A stretch of 64,000 bases of DNA from Diprion similis (lineage: Eukaryota > Arthropoda > Insecta > Hymenoptera > Diprionidae): NCBI RefSeq assembly GCF_021155765.1, contig NC_060114.1, forward strand, positions 6,138,001 through 6,202,000. Direction: 5' to 3'. Position 1 is the stretch's first letter. The number at the start of each line of letters is the position of its first letter. Below the pieces are notes generated by a model. It was not told the origin of the DNA. It saw only the letters and a list, made by a program, of their open reading frames with translations, and searched no databases. Below are positions 23,901 to 37,238 of this stretch, piece by piece. The translations under genes and the position numbers were made by a program.

Positions 23901-26900
23901 CCTCGCTCAATCGATTTCTCTCGCAAAATTACGTCGGAATAGTGCCCTAAAGAAATAATTGCAGCACTTTTCGATGTCGTCGAAATTTTCGCCAAGAATC
24001 CAAAGGGGTTAGCCTTACTTTTTTTGCGATTTTGAAGCCGAAAATTTCTGGTCTCCGAATTTATTTGTATGACCGTTCCTAGGCTAATCGGAACCCCAGG
24101 AACTCGAAAAACACATGTAAAAAAGCGTAGGACCAACAGCAGAGAAACGACGATGGAAATCTGCAGTTTTTCGGCTGTAACTTTTGATCCGTTGCTCGCA
24201 GCGTATTGGGACCTCGCTCAATCGATTCCTCTCGAAAATTTACGTCGGAATAGTGCCCTAACGAAATAATAGCAGCACTTTTCAAAGTCGTCGGAATTTT
24301 CGCCAAAAATCCAAAGGGGTTAGCCTTACTTTTTTTGCGATTTTTAGAGCCGAAAATTTCTGGTCTCCGAATTTATTTGTATGACCGTTTCTAGGCTAAT
24401 TGGAACCCCAGGAACTCAAAAAACACATGTAAAAAAGCGTTGGACCAACAGCAAAGAAATGACGATGAAAATTTGCAGTTTTTCGGCTGTAACTTTTGAT
24501 CCGTTGCTCGCAGCGTATTGGGACCTCGCTCAATCGATTTCTCTCGCAAAATTACGTCGGAATAGTGCCCTAAAGAAATAATCGCAGCACTTTTCAGAGT
24601 CGTCGAAATTTTCGCCAAAAATCCAAAGGGGTTAGCCTTCCTTTTTTTGCGATTTTTGGAGCCGAAAATTTCTGGTCTCCGAATCTATTTGTATGACCGT
24701 TTCTAGGCTAATTGGAACCCCAGGAACTCGAAAAACACATGTAAAAAAGCGTTGGACCAACAGCAAAGAAATGACGATGAAAATTTGCAGTTTTTCGGCG
24801 GTAACTTTTGATCCGTTGCTCGCAGCGTATTGGGACCTCGCTCAATCGATTTCTCTCGCAAAATTACGTCGGAATAGTGCCCTAAAGAAATGATTGCAGC
24901 ACTTTTCGATGTCGTCGAAATTTTCGCCAAGAATCCAAAGGGGTTAACCTTACTTTTTTTGCGATTTTTGGAGCCGAAAATTTCTGGTCTCCGAATTTAT
25001 TTGTATGACCGTTTCTAGGCTAATTGGAACCCCAGGAACTCGAAAAACACATGTAAAAAAGAGTTGGACCAACAGCAAAGAAATGACGATGAAAAATTGC
25101 AGTTTTTCGGCTGTAACTTTTGATCCGTTGCTCGCAGCGTATTGGGACCTCGCTCAATCGATTCCTCTCGAAAATTTACGTCGGAATAGTGCCCTAACGA
25201 AATAATAGCAGCACTTTTCAAAGTCGTCGGAATTTTCGCCAAAAATCCAAAGGGGTTAGCCTTACTTTTTTTGCGATTTTTAGAGCCGAAAATTTCTGGT
25301 CTCCGAATTTATTTGTATGACCGTTTCTAGGCTAATTGGAACCCCAGGAACTCAAAAAACACATGTAAAAAAGCGTTGGACCAACAGCAAAGAAATGACG
25401 ATGAAAATTTGCAGTTTTTCGGCTGTAACTTTTGATCCGTTGCTCGCAGCGTATTGGGACCTCGCTCAATCGATTTCTCTCGCAAAATTACGTCGGAATA
25501 GTGCCCTAAAGAAATAATCGCAGCACTTTTCAAAGTCGTCGAAATTTTCGCCAAAAATCCAAAGGGGTTAGCCTTCCTTTTTTTGCGATTTTTGGAGCCG
25601 AAAATTTCTGGTCTCCGAATCTATTTGTATGACCGTTTCTAGGCTAATTGGAACCCCAGGAACTCGAAAAACACATGTAAAAAAGCGTTGGACCAACAGC
25701 AAAGAAATGACGATGAAAATTTGCAGTTTTTCGGCGGTAACTTTTGATCCGTTGCTCGCAGCGTATTGGGACCTCGCTCAATCGATTTCTCTCGCAAAAT
25801 TACGTCGGAATAGTGCCCTAAAGAAATGATTGCAGCACTTTTCGATGTCGTCGAAATTTTCGCCAAGAATCCAAAGGGGTTAACCTTACTTTTTTTGCGA
25901 TTTTTGGAGCCGAAAATTTCTGGTCTCCGAATTTATTTGTATGACCGTTTCTAGGCTAATTGGAACCCCAGGAACTCGAAAAACACATGTAAAAAAAAGT
26001 TGGACCAACAGCAAAGAAATGACGATGAAAAATTGCAGTTTTTCGGCTGTAACTTTTGATCCGTTGCTCGCAGCGTATTGGGATCTCGCTCAATCGATTC
26101 CTCTCGAGAATTTACGTCGGAATAGTGCCCTAAAGAAATAATTGCGGCACTTTTCAAAGTCGTCGAAATTTTCGCCAAAAATCCAAAGGGGTTAGCCTTA
26201 CTTTTTTTGCGATGTTTGAAGCCGAAAATTTCTGGTCTCCGAATTCATTTGTATGACCGTTTCCAGGCTAATTGGAACCCCAGGAACTCAAAAAACACAT
26301 GTAAAAAAGCGTTGGACCAACAGCAAAGAAATGACGATGAAAATTTGCAGTTTTTCCGCTGTAACTTTTGATCCGTTGCTCGCAGCGTATTGGGACCTCG
26401 CTCAATCGATTCCTCTCCCAAAATTACGTCGGAATAGTGCCCTAAAGAAATAATTGCAGCACTTTTCAAAGTTGTCGAAATTTTTGCCAAAAATCCAAAG
26501 GGGTTAGCCTTCCTTTTTTTGCGATTTTTGGAACCGAAAATTTCTGGTCTCTGAATTTATTTGTATGACCGTTTCTAGGCTAATTGGAACCCCAGGAACT
26601 CGAAAAACACATGTAAAAAAGCGTTGGACCAACAGCAAAGAAATGACGATGAAAATTTGCAGTTTTTCGGCTGTAACTTTTGATCCGTTGCTCGCAGCGT
26701 ATTGGGACCTCGCTCAATCGATTTCTCTCGCAAAATTACGTCGGAATAGTGCCCTAAAGAAATAATCGCAGCACTTTTCAAAGTCGTCGAAATTTTCGCC
26801 AAAAATCCAAAGGGGTTAGCCTTCCTTTTTTTGCGATTTTTGGAGCCGAAAATTTCTGGTCTCCGAATTTATTTGTATGACCGTTTCCAGGCTAATTGGA

Positions 26901-29900
26901 ACCCCAGGAACTCAAAAAACACATATCAAAAAGCGTTGGACCAACAGCAAAGAAATGACGATGAAAATTTGCAGTTTTTCGGCTGTAACTTTTGATCCGT
27001 TGCTCGCAGCGTATTGGGACCTCGCTCAATCGATTCCTCTCGCAAAATTACGTCGGAATAGTGCCCTAAAGAAATGATTGCAGCACTTTTCGATGTTGTC
27101 GAAATTTTCGCCAAAAATCCAAAGGGGTTAGCCTTACTTTTTTTGCGATTTTTGGAGCCGAAAATTTCTGGTCTCCGAATTTATTTGTATGACCGTTTCT
27201 AGGCTAATTGGAACCCCAGGAACTCATAAAACACATGTAAAAAAGCGTAGGACCAACAGCAGAGAAATGACGATGAAAATTTGCAGTTTTTCGGCTGTAA
27301 CTTTTGATCCGTTGCTCGCAGCGTATTGGGACCTCGCTCAATCGATTTCTCTCGCAAAATTACGTCGGAATAGTGCCCTAAAGAAATGATTGCAGCACTT
27401 TTCGATGTCGTCGAAATTTTCGCCAAGAATCCAAAGGGGTTAACCTTACTTTTTTTGCGATTTTTGAAGCCGAAAATTTCTGGTCTCCGAATTTATTTGT
27501 ATGACCGTTCCTAGGCTAATCGGAACCCCAGGAACTCGAAAAACACATGTAAAAAAGCGTCGGACCAACAGCAGAGAAATGACGATGGAAATCTGCAGTT
27601 TTTCGGCTGTAACTTTTGATCCGTTGCTCGCAGCGTATTGGGACCTCGCTCAATCGATTCCTCTCGCAAAATTACGTCGGAATAGTGCCCTAAAGAAATG
27701 ATTGCAGCACTTTTCGATGTTGTCGAAATTTTCGCCAAAAATCCAAAGGGGTTAGCCTTACTTTTTTTGCGATTTTTGGAGCCGAAAATTTCTGGTCTCC
27801 GAATTTATTTGTATGACCGTTTCTAGGCTAATTGGAACCCCAGGAACTCGAAAAACACATGTAAAAAAGCGTAGGATCAACAGCAGAGAAATGACGATGG
27901 AAATCTGCAGTTTTTTGGCTGTTACTTTTGATCCGTTGCTCGCAGCGTATTGGGACCTCGCTCAATCGATTCCTCTCGCAAAATTACGTCGGAATAGTGC
28001 CCTAAAGAAATAATTGCAGCACTTTTCAAAGTTGTCGAAATTTTCGCCAAAAATCCAAAGGGGTTAGCCTTCCTTTTTTTGCGATTTTTGGAGCCGAAAA
28101 TTTCTGGTCTCCGAATTTATTTGTATGACCGTTTTTGGGCCAATTGGAACCCCAGGAACTCAAAAAACACATGTAAAAAAGCGTTGGACCAACAGCAAAG
28201 AAATGACGATGAAAATTTGCAGTTTTTCGGCTGTAACTTTTGATCCGTTGCTCGCAGCGTATTGGGACCTCACTAAATCGATTCCTTTCGAAAATTTACG
28301 TCGGAATAGTGCCCTAAAGAAATAATTGCAGCACTTTTCGATGTCGTCGAAATTTTCGCCAAAAATCCAACGGGGTTAGCCTTACTTTTTTTGCGATTTT
28401 TGGAGCCGAAAATTTCTGGTCTCCGAATTTATTTGTATGACCGTTTCCAGGCTAATTGGAACCCCAGGAACTCAAAAAACACATATCAAAAAGCGTTGGA
28501 CCAACAGCAAAGAAATGACGATGAAAATTTGCAGTTTTTCGGCTGTAACTTTTGATCCGTTGCTCGCAGCGTATTGGGACCTCGCTCAATCGATTTCTCT
28601 CGCAAAATTACGTCGGAATAGTGCCCTAAAGAAATGATTGCAGCACTTTTCGATGTCGTCGAAATTTTCGCCAAGAATCCAAAGGGGTTAACCTTACTTT
28701 TTTTGCGATTTTTGAAGCCGAAAATTTCTGGTCTCCGAATTTATTTGTATGACCGTTCCTAGGCTAATCGGAACCCCAGGAACTCGAAAAACACATGTAA
28801 AAAAGCGTCGGACCAACAGCAGAGAAATGACGATGGAAATCTGCAGTTTTTCGGCTGTAACTTTTGATCCGTTGCTCGCAGCGTATGGGACCTCGCTCAA
28901 TCGATTCCTCTCGCAAAATTACGTCGGAATAGTGCCCTAAAGAAATGATTGCAGCACTTTTCGATGTTGTCGAAATTTTCGCTAAAAATCCAAAGGGGTT
29001 AGCCTTACTTTTTTTGCGATTTTTGGAGCCGAAAATTTCTGGTCTCCGAATTTATTTGTATGACCGTTTCTAGGCTAATTGGAACCCCAGGAACTCATAA
29101 AACACATGTAAAAAAGCGTAGGACCAACAGCAGAGAAATGACGATGAAAATTTGCAGTTTTTCGGCTGTAACTTTTGATCCGTTGCTCGCAGCGTATTGG
29201 GACCTCGCTCAATTGATTCCTTTCGCAAAATTACGTCGGAATAGTGCCCCAAAGAAATAATTGCAGCACTTTTCAAAGTCGTCGAAATTTTCGCCAAAAA
29301 TCCAAAGGGGTTAGCCTTCCTTTTTTTGCGATTTTTGGAGCCGAAAATTTCTGGTCTCCGAATTTATTTGTATGACCGTTTTAGGGCTAATTGGAACCCC
29401 AGGAACTCAAAAAACACATGTAAAAAAGCGTAGGACCAACAGCAGAGAAATGACGATGGAAATCTGCAGTGTTTTGGCTGTTACTTTTGATCCGTTGCTC
29501 GCAGCGTATTGGGACCTCGCTCAATCGATTCCCCACGCAAAATTACGTCGGAATAGTGCCCTAAAGAAATAATTGCAGCACTTTTCAAAGTCGTCGAAAT
29601 TTTCGCCAAGAATCCAAAGGGGTTAGCCTTACTTTTTTTGCGATTTTTGGAGCCGAAAATTTCTGGTCTCCGAATTTATTTGTATGACCGTTCCTAGGCT
29701 AATTGGAACCCCAGGAACTGAAAAAACACATGTAAAAAAGCGTTGGACCAACAGCAAAGAAATGACGATGAAAATTTGCAGTTTTTCGGCTGTAACTTTT
29801 GATCCGTTGCTCGCAGCGTATTGGGACCTCGCTCAATCGATTTCTCTCGCAAAATTACGTCGGAATAGTGCCCTAAAGAAATGATTGCAGCACTTTTCGA

Positions 29901-31243
29901 TGTCGTCGAAATTTTCGCCAAGAATCCAAAGGGGTTAGCCTTACTTTTTTTGCGATTTTTGGAGCCGAAAATTTCTGGTCTCCGAATTTATTTGTATGAC
30001 CGTTCCTAGGCTAATTGGAACCCCAGGAACTCGAAAAACACATGTAAAAAAGCGTAGGACCAACAGCAGAGAAATGACGATGGAAATCTGCAGTTTTTCG
30101 GCTGTTACTTTTGATCCGTTGCTCGCAGCGTATTGGGACCTCGCTCAATCGATTCCTTTCGCAAAATTACGTCGGAATAGTGCCCTAAAGAAATAATTGC
30201 AGCACTTTTCAAAGTCATCGAAATTTTCGCCAAAAATCCAAAGGGGTTAGCCTTCCTTTTTTTGCGATTTTTGGAGCTGAAAATTTCTGGTCTCCGAATT
30301 TATTTGTATGACCGTTTTAGGGCTAATTGGAACCCCAGGAACTCAAAAAACACATGTAAAAAAGCGTAGGATCAACAGCAGAGAAATGACGATGGAAATC
30401 TGCAGTTTTTTGGCTGTTACTTTTGATCCGTTGCTCGCAGCGTATTGGGACCTCGCTCAATCGATTCCTCTCGCAAAATTACGTCGGAATAGTGCCCTAA
30501 AGAAATAATTGCAGCACTTTTCAAAGTCGTCGAAATTTTCGCCAAAAATCCAAAGGGGTTAGCCTTCCTTTTTTTGCGATTTTTGGAGCCGAAAATTTCT
30601 GGTCTCCGAATTTATTTGTATGACCGTTTCAGGGCTAATTGGAACCCCAGGAACTCAAAAAACACACGTAAAAAAGCGTAGGAACAACAGCAGAGAAATG
30701 ACGATGAAAATCTGCAGTTTTTTGGCTGTTACTTTTGATCCGTTGCTCGCAGCGTATTGGGACCTCGCTTAATCGATTCCTCTCGCAAAATTACGTCGGA
30801 TTAGCGCCTTAAAGAAATAATTGCAGCACTTTTCAAAGTCGTCGAAATTTCCGCCAAAAATCCAAAGGGGTTAGCCTTAGTTTTTTTGCGATTTTTGGAG
30901 CCGAAAATTTCTGGTCTCCAAATTCATTTGTATGACCGTTTTCCGGCTAATTGGAACCCCAGGAACTCAAAAAACACATGCAAAAAAGCGTAGGACCAAC
31001 AGCAGAAAAATGACGATGAAAATCTGCAGTTTTTTGGCTGTAACTTTCGATCCGTTGCTCGCAGCGTATTGAGACTGCGTTCAATCGATTTCTGTTGCAA
31101 AATTACTTTGGAATAGTGGTCCAAAGAAATAATTGCAGCACTTTTTAGAGTCGTCGAAATTTTTGCCAAAAATCCAATGGGATTAGCCTCACTTATTTTG
31201 CGATTTTTGGAGCCGAAAGTTTCTCGTTTCGGAATCGATTTGT

Positions 31244-31885
31244 ATGACTTTTAGTAATTCGACCCCCAAGAACTCAGGAAACACCGCAAAAAGTCCGTAG
31301 GAACATTAGCAGAGAAATACCGATCAAGGAATAAGTGTCAGTAAAACCACGAAATGAACGTTTCGTTATTTCGCTGTAACTCTAGATGCCATGCTTGCAG
31401 CGTATGGGCACCGCGCCGAATCGATTTTCTTCGCAAAATGCCGTCGGAAAAGGGCATGAAAAACTTGTTCACAACACTTTCCAAAAACGTTGAAATTTCC
31501 GTCAAAAATCCAAAGGGGATAGCCCCACTTTCCTTCGAACGAAATGTCTTGTGTGCCAGAAGTGACATGTCACACCTGTCTTTGACTAGTAGAACCCACA
31601 GGAACGCAGAAAACGCAGCATTGAAAGCGTCGGATCAACCACGGAGATTTAACGAAGCAAAGTTGAGCAGCAGAAAAAATGACCGAAGCAATTCTTTTTT
31701 TCTGTCAGGCTGTCACCCTTGTTTCGTTGCTTGCAGCGTTTTGGGACTGGGCGCAATCGACTTCAGTCGCAACACTACGTAGATATAGCGCATCATCGGA
31801 CTATTTCAGCAATATTCTACATCTTCTAAATTCTTACCAACAATTCAATGGGGTCAGCCCTACTTTCCTGAGCCAAAAATCCTAA
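31244..31885 (+). repeat. Decayed right-edge satellite monomers
   Basis: Two strongly diverged units close the array. They retain gcttgcagcg(t) in place of GCTCGCAGCG, AATCCAAAGGGG followed by ATAGCC, and, in the last unit, CAATGGGGTCAGCC. The final recognisable satellite sequence ends near 31885. Divergence is much greater than among core monomers, as expected for array ends that escape homogenisation. Confidence 0.8.
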
Positions 31886-34800
31886 GGAATTACATTGGAT
31901 CTTACTCGTAATAATTATTTAGATTTATATATCACATTCAAAGGTGAAATGGACAAAAATATATAACATACAAGTATTATGTCAAGAAATTGAAAAATGA
32001 TAAATTTTTTTTTATTTGGATTCACGATCAAAGAGTCAATTTAATTGGTAACGTTATAAATTTATTCATCCGTCCGCTCGTTCATTCATTCATTCAACAG
32101 AAATTGCATATAATAAAATGTATGTAAATATAAAATTGTACATGTGTAAATCGCTTGTTCGTGTATAAATTGTCAGTGTAAAAATATCTCGATCTAACCC
32201 AGGGAAATATTATAAATTATCTCTCGTTTCACAAATTATCAACCTTTATATAATGTTCTATTATCGTTGCTCGCAATTCAAAAATTTATCCATTAATCTG
32301 TTGTTTTCTAAATGTTCTTCTATTTCACCAGCATGATGATTACTTATCCTTATACTTTGAAGCGTAGTTCTGATGAAGGTTCTTAATGGCTACACGCCCG
32401 TTGTCCATGGATTTCTCCTTCAATTTTGATGAAATTTGATTATTTTAAATGTATTATTCTTCTTGACTTGTAGTTTTACTTGAACTTCGTTAAATAAATG
32501 TTATTGATCCAATAAGTGCGGGTAGATTACTTTCATAGTCGTAATGAAATTAAAAGAACGTGGAAACTGGGAGATGAACACTTAAAAGATGTTGTTCCAA
32601 CGAGAGGTGATTGACGAGAGAGCGGAACGGAGACTTTCCTGGGTTAGGTACCCGTCTTTGACCCATCACGTGACACCAATAGTCAAATTTGTTGTAGACT
32701 TCCCATTTTAACTTCCTTTTGTGTGGGAGATTTAAACCGTTACATACTACTTCAGTCATTGGAAATTTATTTACAAGGTCGTCCAGTAAACATCATACCA
32801 GATCACATTACATTCATCAGTAACCATAATACAGACACTTTTATGTTTTATATTGTTAACAGGACTAACAGAATCGCAAGACGTTCACTTAAGGCAAACA
32901 TAACATTAAATATGATCATCTTTTAATGCTAAACAAGTAACACACATCATATCCATGTCGATGAAACACATTAAAATCAACGATTTACAAAAAGAAAGTG
33001 TTCATCCATTACATACATATGATATGAATCGACTTACGGATTCCATAGACTTTTTTTTAATTGTTATTATACGCAGATTGCGAAATCACTTTACCAGAAC
33101 TCATAATTTTTACAAAATTCGACCTTAATCTACTGTTTTCAGCAGGAAAACTGATAGCAGAATAAACTGACACTTGCATTTATTGTTGGCAAGCCAGCAT
33201 ATGTCGGTGCACCCATTCGATAAAATTATCAGCTGACTGGTGGGGATGGCACTTGACTAATCATAGCGCCGTCGTTTTCGTGTCACACATCAGGCTGAAC
33301 CCTCCTATTCGGGTTTCAGCTTTGCCAGTACCCCATTGTAGAAGCATCTTTCATGCGAAGGTCATCACCTTTCCAACTCTGAATCAAGTTTAAGACAGAA
33401 TTAATAATTAATCGCTGATTTCATGATAATTAATTTGTAATAAAAGTCACTTGACTCATTGTGTGTCTAGGCACAAGAGGGTATGTTTCATGGTACTCGA
33501 CGGTATTTGGTGCACGTTCAAATTCTTTTTACAAATTTTTTCACAAAAAATAGAGATTTTTGAACAAATAAATGGATGTATGTTTTGTTATGGACTTCAA
33601 TTTCATTCCAGAATTTTGAAAACTTGCCAGCCTATAGCCTAAAATCGAAACGCATCCAGAGGTACAAAACTTTTTCCTACTCACAATGATAGATCCAAGA
33701 TAGCTAATCTCGAGCAAAAAATATTCAAATTTAAATACTTTTTTGTTCCTCGTCAACGTATGATAACATTAGTGATTAATTCATCATCAGATTACTTACA
33801 ATTGGATTCGTCGTATCGTAGTAAATCATGAACAGAGAAAGATGTAATTTAATAGAAATAAAACTTGTAACTTGAGTAAAAATGTCTTTTGCTAATATCC
33901 GAATGATATTATATAGATAAGTAGGTACGTGTACAGAAATTAATGCTGCGATAGCTAATTTTTCCTAACATTTTCTAGGCGGCATGCTATGGGCTGAAAT
34001 TCTCTAATTGCACTTCATTGCCAACGTAACTGGTTAGGGAGGAAACCGATCTGTCGCAGAATCAATTTCCATATATCTTCTATTAAAATACTACGGCCCA
34101 AAAAGTATCAGACCTCAAGCTGTTTGTTTTTGAAATAAAAAATTCAAAAAAAAGTAACATAATTTTTCTCACCGCATGGACATAATCCAGTATGTTTTTC
34201 ATAGATACAAAAATTTGATTATTTTATATTTGCTCACCTCCCACATCAGATTCAACTTCACCCCGCCTAAACTTCTGTCCTCGATCCACGTCCGATGTAT
34301 CAAAACAACAATGCGACAACACCCAGTAAGTATCCAATAAGCTGAATCGATGATCAGCTGATCACTTTTGACGGCGCCATACTGCTAAACACCCTCCAAT
34401 AAATGGATAATATGTCCAGTACACTGCAAACATTTCACAGTGTAACGTTAATTTTATCGTTTGTTGTTCCCGGATGAGCTCACGTCAGCAGCTGTTGTGC
34501 GACGACCAGCTTTGGAATTTTCATGATTGTCGTTTCAAGACGATGTTTGACCCGTTCGTAGTCACCTCCGCTTATCCCCGTCATTTATCCGTATTTGCAC
34601 AGATGATAAGTGTGCAATTTGCGCTCAAAAATCCCTGGTTTTCCCGAGAAGTACCGTTCGCGCCGCATCGTGACTTCACGTATAAATTTTTAGTAGGTTC
34701 TTAAACTGATAAAAAAAACGAATAATCAAATGAAATAAAACAAACAAGCGCAGTCGATAAATCTGTTATTCATTCCGCTGAACGTCTCGAAATATTTGCT

Positions 34801-36278
34801 ACTGAAACGAGTTTTTCTTCATGTAAAAAACATCGTTAATAATTTTTAAGCGTACAACGTATGTCGATGCGATTACGCGGCGGGTAAAGAAGGTCATTCT
34901 AATATCGACGTGGGCGAGGCGGCGAGCTCGCGCCTTCTAAGCACTCAAATCAGCCAACTGAATACCGGATCTGGTGGACAAGGCTGCTCGATGGAAAACC
35001 CGCTACTTAAATACATGCCATTGTGTGTTGGAGTATAATCTTCGGTCCCCAGCGTTCAGGGTCGCATCTACCTGTTTTTCCCCCGGATAAAAGCGTTCTC
35101 CAGCAGAGAACCTAAAGCACAGATTCTCTGGTTCCATACAGTTTTTTTTTTTTTCAATCACATTCACTGAAACTTGATTCTACTTCAATTCAATCCTGAA
35201 TTGGATACTATGATTTATATTTTAACGATGGGTTCATTTTGTGACAATCAGCTTGTTCATAAAGTCGACTCGTAAAATGTCCTTGAAATTCAAGTCCACG
35301 ATTATTTCTTCTACGAAATAGTAAACGAAGGATATAAAATAGAATACGAAGTACTTGATTGTATTCTAATCGAATTTATTCATATTTCGTTGACACTTAA
35401 TTTTTTTCAAACTCGGTCACTATGGATTAATTAACTTATGTTTATAGTCTGATAAAATTCATGTCGCACTTCGATTGATTCTACTCAAGTTCACGACCAT
35501 TCTACAAAATTTCATTGAATCCAGTTGATTCTTGATTTTCTTCAGTCTTAAGTATTTTATTCGAATTTGGCTTCGTTTAGTCTACTTCATTTCATTCTAC
35601 TGAAAATTTTGTGCTTACGGTTCAGCTCAAAACAATGTTCACTCAAACTTTATTCTACTTTGGTCCATTCTAATCCAATCCCAAGACCCAATTCGTTTTA
35701 CTCATTTACTTTGTCGTTTTGGTTGACTTTGAATGTACTATTATGTGGATCTAGTTTCATTCGGTCTATTTCAACTTCACTAAACATCACTTTACTTGAT
35801 CCTACTTTAACTTAATCATATGAAGACTTTTTTTCTTCAGTCTAGTGAACTTTAGAATTTATTTAAAACTAGAACATTGTGATTCTGATTAAATTCAAAT
35901 GAATGTTCGTTTAAACTTAGTTTTAGTTTGGTTTACTCCATTCCACACCTTCATAAATGTTCGGGTTGATTTTGTAACCAGATTCAGTTTTATTTGTTAT
36001 CAATAAACTTCAGTCCACATGATTATATCGCATCTACTTCAATTAAGTTGATGAAACACTATTTTCAATTCCATAGTAGTTCAACTTCCGTTTGAAATAG
36101 CGATAACAATTTAAATTTAAAATTGAAGTAAATCGCATTGCAGACAAGCCTACTTCACTTCAACAGACTTAAAACGAACTTCCATGAAGTTGAATTGTTT
36201 TGAGTCAAGATTCGTCCCTGAGCAGGACTCGCCGCATGCACCAAAGCGTAACTCGCGTGGATGGGGAATACGAATAAA
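31886..36278. other. Non-coding spacer between satellite and gene B
   Basis: I find no gene that I can support. Small items are an imperfect (CATT)n run near 32067-32096; a GC-richer patch at about 34860-35110 with TATA-like strings (cttaaatac near 35006, gataaaag near 35086) that could be an unassigned promoter; and a T/C-skewed degenerate repeat region from about 35150. Short open frames such as 34474-34704 show no family resemblance. Confidence 0.45.
35150..36170. repeat. Degenerate TTCATTCTACTT-like low-complexity repeat
   Basis: Variants of 'tgattctacttcaa', 'ttcattctactg', 'tttattctactttgg' and 'cttgatcctactttaac' recur irregularly over about 1 kb, giving strong T/C skew on the plus strand. 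The unit is too degenerate for a fixed period, so this is an old decayed minisatellite or low-complexity tract. Confidence 0.4.
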
Positions 36279-36293
36279 TGACGTCGGTGACGT
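36279..36293 (+). promoter_or_regulatory. Paired TGACGT (CRE-like) motifs upstream of gene B
   Basis: TGACGTCGGTGACGT contains two direct TGACGT half-sites 9 bases apart, about 190 bases before the TATA box of gene B. TGACGT is the half-site bound by CREB/ATF-type bZIP factors. Use in vivo is unknown. Confidence 0.3.
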
Positions 36294-36470
36294 TTTAAAC
36301 CAGGTATGTCTGCACTTGGTATTTCCGTCCACCGTCACATCGGTAGTTGAAGATGTGAAAAGTGGAGTGGGGTGCCATGCGGACGCTGGGATACATCGCT
36401 AAAATACACATCTACCAATTATCCGATGGTGGGATTTTTCGCTACGTACAAAACCATACTTAGTACCAAC

Positions 36471-36480
36471 TATATAAGAT
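36471..36480 (+). promoter_or_regulatory. TATA box of gene B
   Basis: TATATAAGAT lies 768 bases before the start codon of gene B. The start codon sits right after a splice acceptor, so an untranslated first exon is expected. Initiation near 36500 would give a short leader exon ending at GAAAA|GTGTAA (36543), with a weaker alternative donor near 36626. Confidence 0.6.
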
Positions 36481-37238
36481 CCAGAAGCAGATATCATCCG
36501 GGTACACTAGCTGATACTTTCCGCAGTGAAGAACATCGAAAAGTGTAAATCATTTTTTTGGTTTTCAAGTCTTTTTTAACTGTCAGTTGTGTGCTGCTGT
36601 CGGATTTTTCCAAGTTATTGTTCAAGGTTCGTGAATCTGTAGGCTAAAAAATCGAATCAGTTTTTTCTTATTGTAAATTGTTCGTTTTTCCGGAAATATT
36701 AGTTTCGTATTTTTCAGTTACTTTTACTCGTTTGAGGTTATTAATTTTTCCATCTCCCATTCAGAAACTGAGAATTTTTTGGTGAGGGTAAGAATGTGGA
36801 ATAATGAAGAAATAGAAGGGTCTTTCAAAAACGAGATGACCTATTTGATATAGAATTTTCTAAATGTAGAAAGTCGAAGTGAAGAAAAAACAGAACATTG
36901 TTCGAATTCTTCTATATTCTTATTCACTCTGGCTTAAATTATGGTTTTCTATACTTTGACGTTTTTGTATTTTGACTTTGGTATACTTTAACTTTCAACA
37001 ATTTCAAAATTGTGTAGAACAGATTTTCGGGGTTTCGAAAATCCGATATTCTACCCCTTCTATTCTATCATCTTTAAAAATTTCACCTTCTCACCGGAAT
37101 TTTTTGCGTTGGATTCTTGAAAAAATTTCCTCTACAAATTTGTAAATATTTATATTCCAAGCGATCAAATCGATTCAAGTCTTACTTTCACCCAAGCCAA
37201 ATCTCAACTTAGATAAATATTTTTTTTGTACCCCTCAG

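Larger units (their letters stand above)
4975..31885 (+). repeat. 312-bp satellite DNA array, about 86 tandem monomers
   Basis: The motif ATGACCGTTTC/ATGACCGTTCC recurs at 5664, 5975, 6288, then 7224, 7536 and onward to 30308 with a spacing of 311-313 bp, almost always exactly 312: 79 intervals over 24,644 bp. Other constant blocks in each unit are GATCCGTTGCTCGCAGCG, CTCAATCGATT, AATCCAAAGGGGTTAGCC and TTTCTGGTCTCCGAAT. Core monomers differ at only a few sites. Two main classes recur: 'gcgttggaccaacagcaaag' and 'gcgtaggaccaacagcagag'. Because 312 is a multiple of 3, a 66-codon plus-strand frame and a 62-81-codon minus-strand frame reappear in most units; both end inside the unit and I treat them as non-coding. 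There is no transposase, terminal repeat or target duplication. Confidence 0.97.

Noticed and set aside
5664-30508. Repeated 66-codon and 75-81-codon frames as a protein-coding gene family
   Set aside because: They recur only because the satellite unit is 312 bp. Both strands are open over the same bases, stop codons alternate between TAA and TGA, and no splice, promoter or Kozak signals accompany them.
34474-34704. 76-codon plus-strand frame
   Set aside because: No recognisable motif, signal peptide, splice partner or composition bias; compatible with chance.
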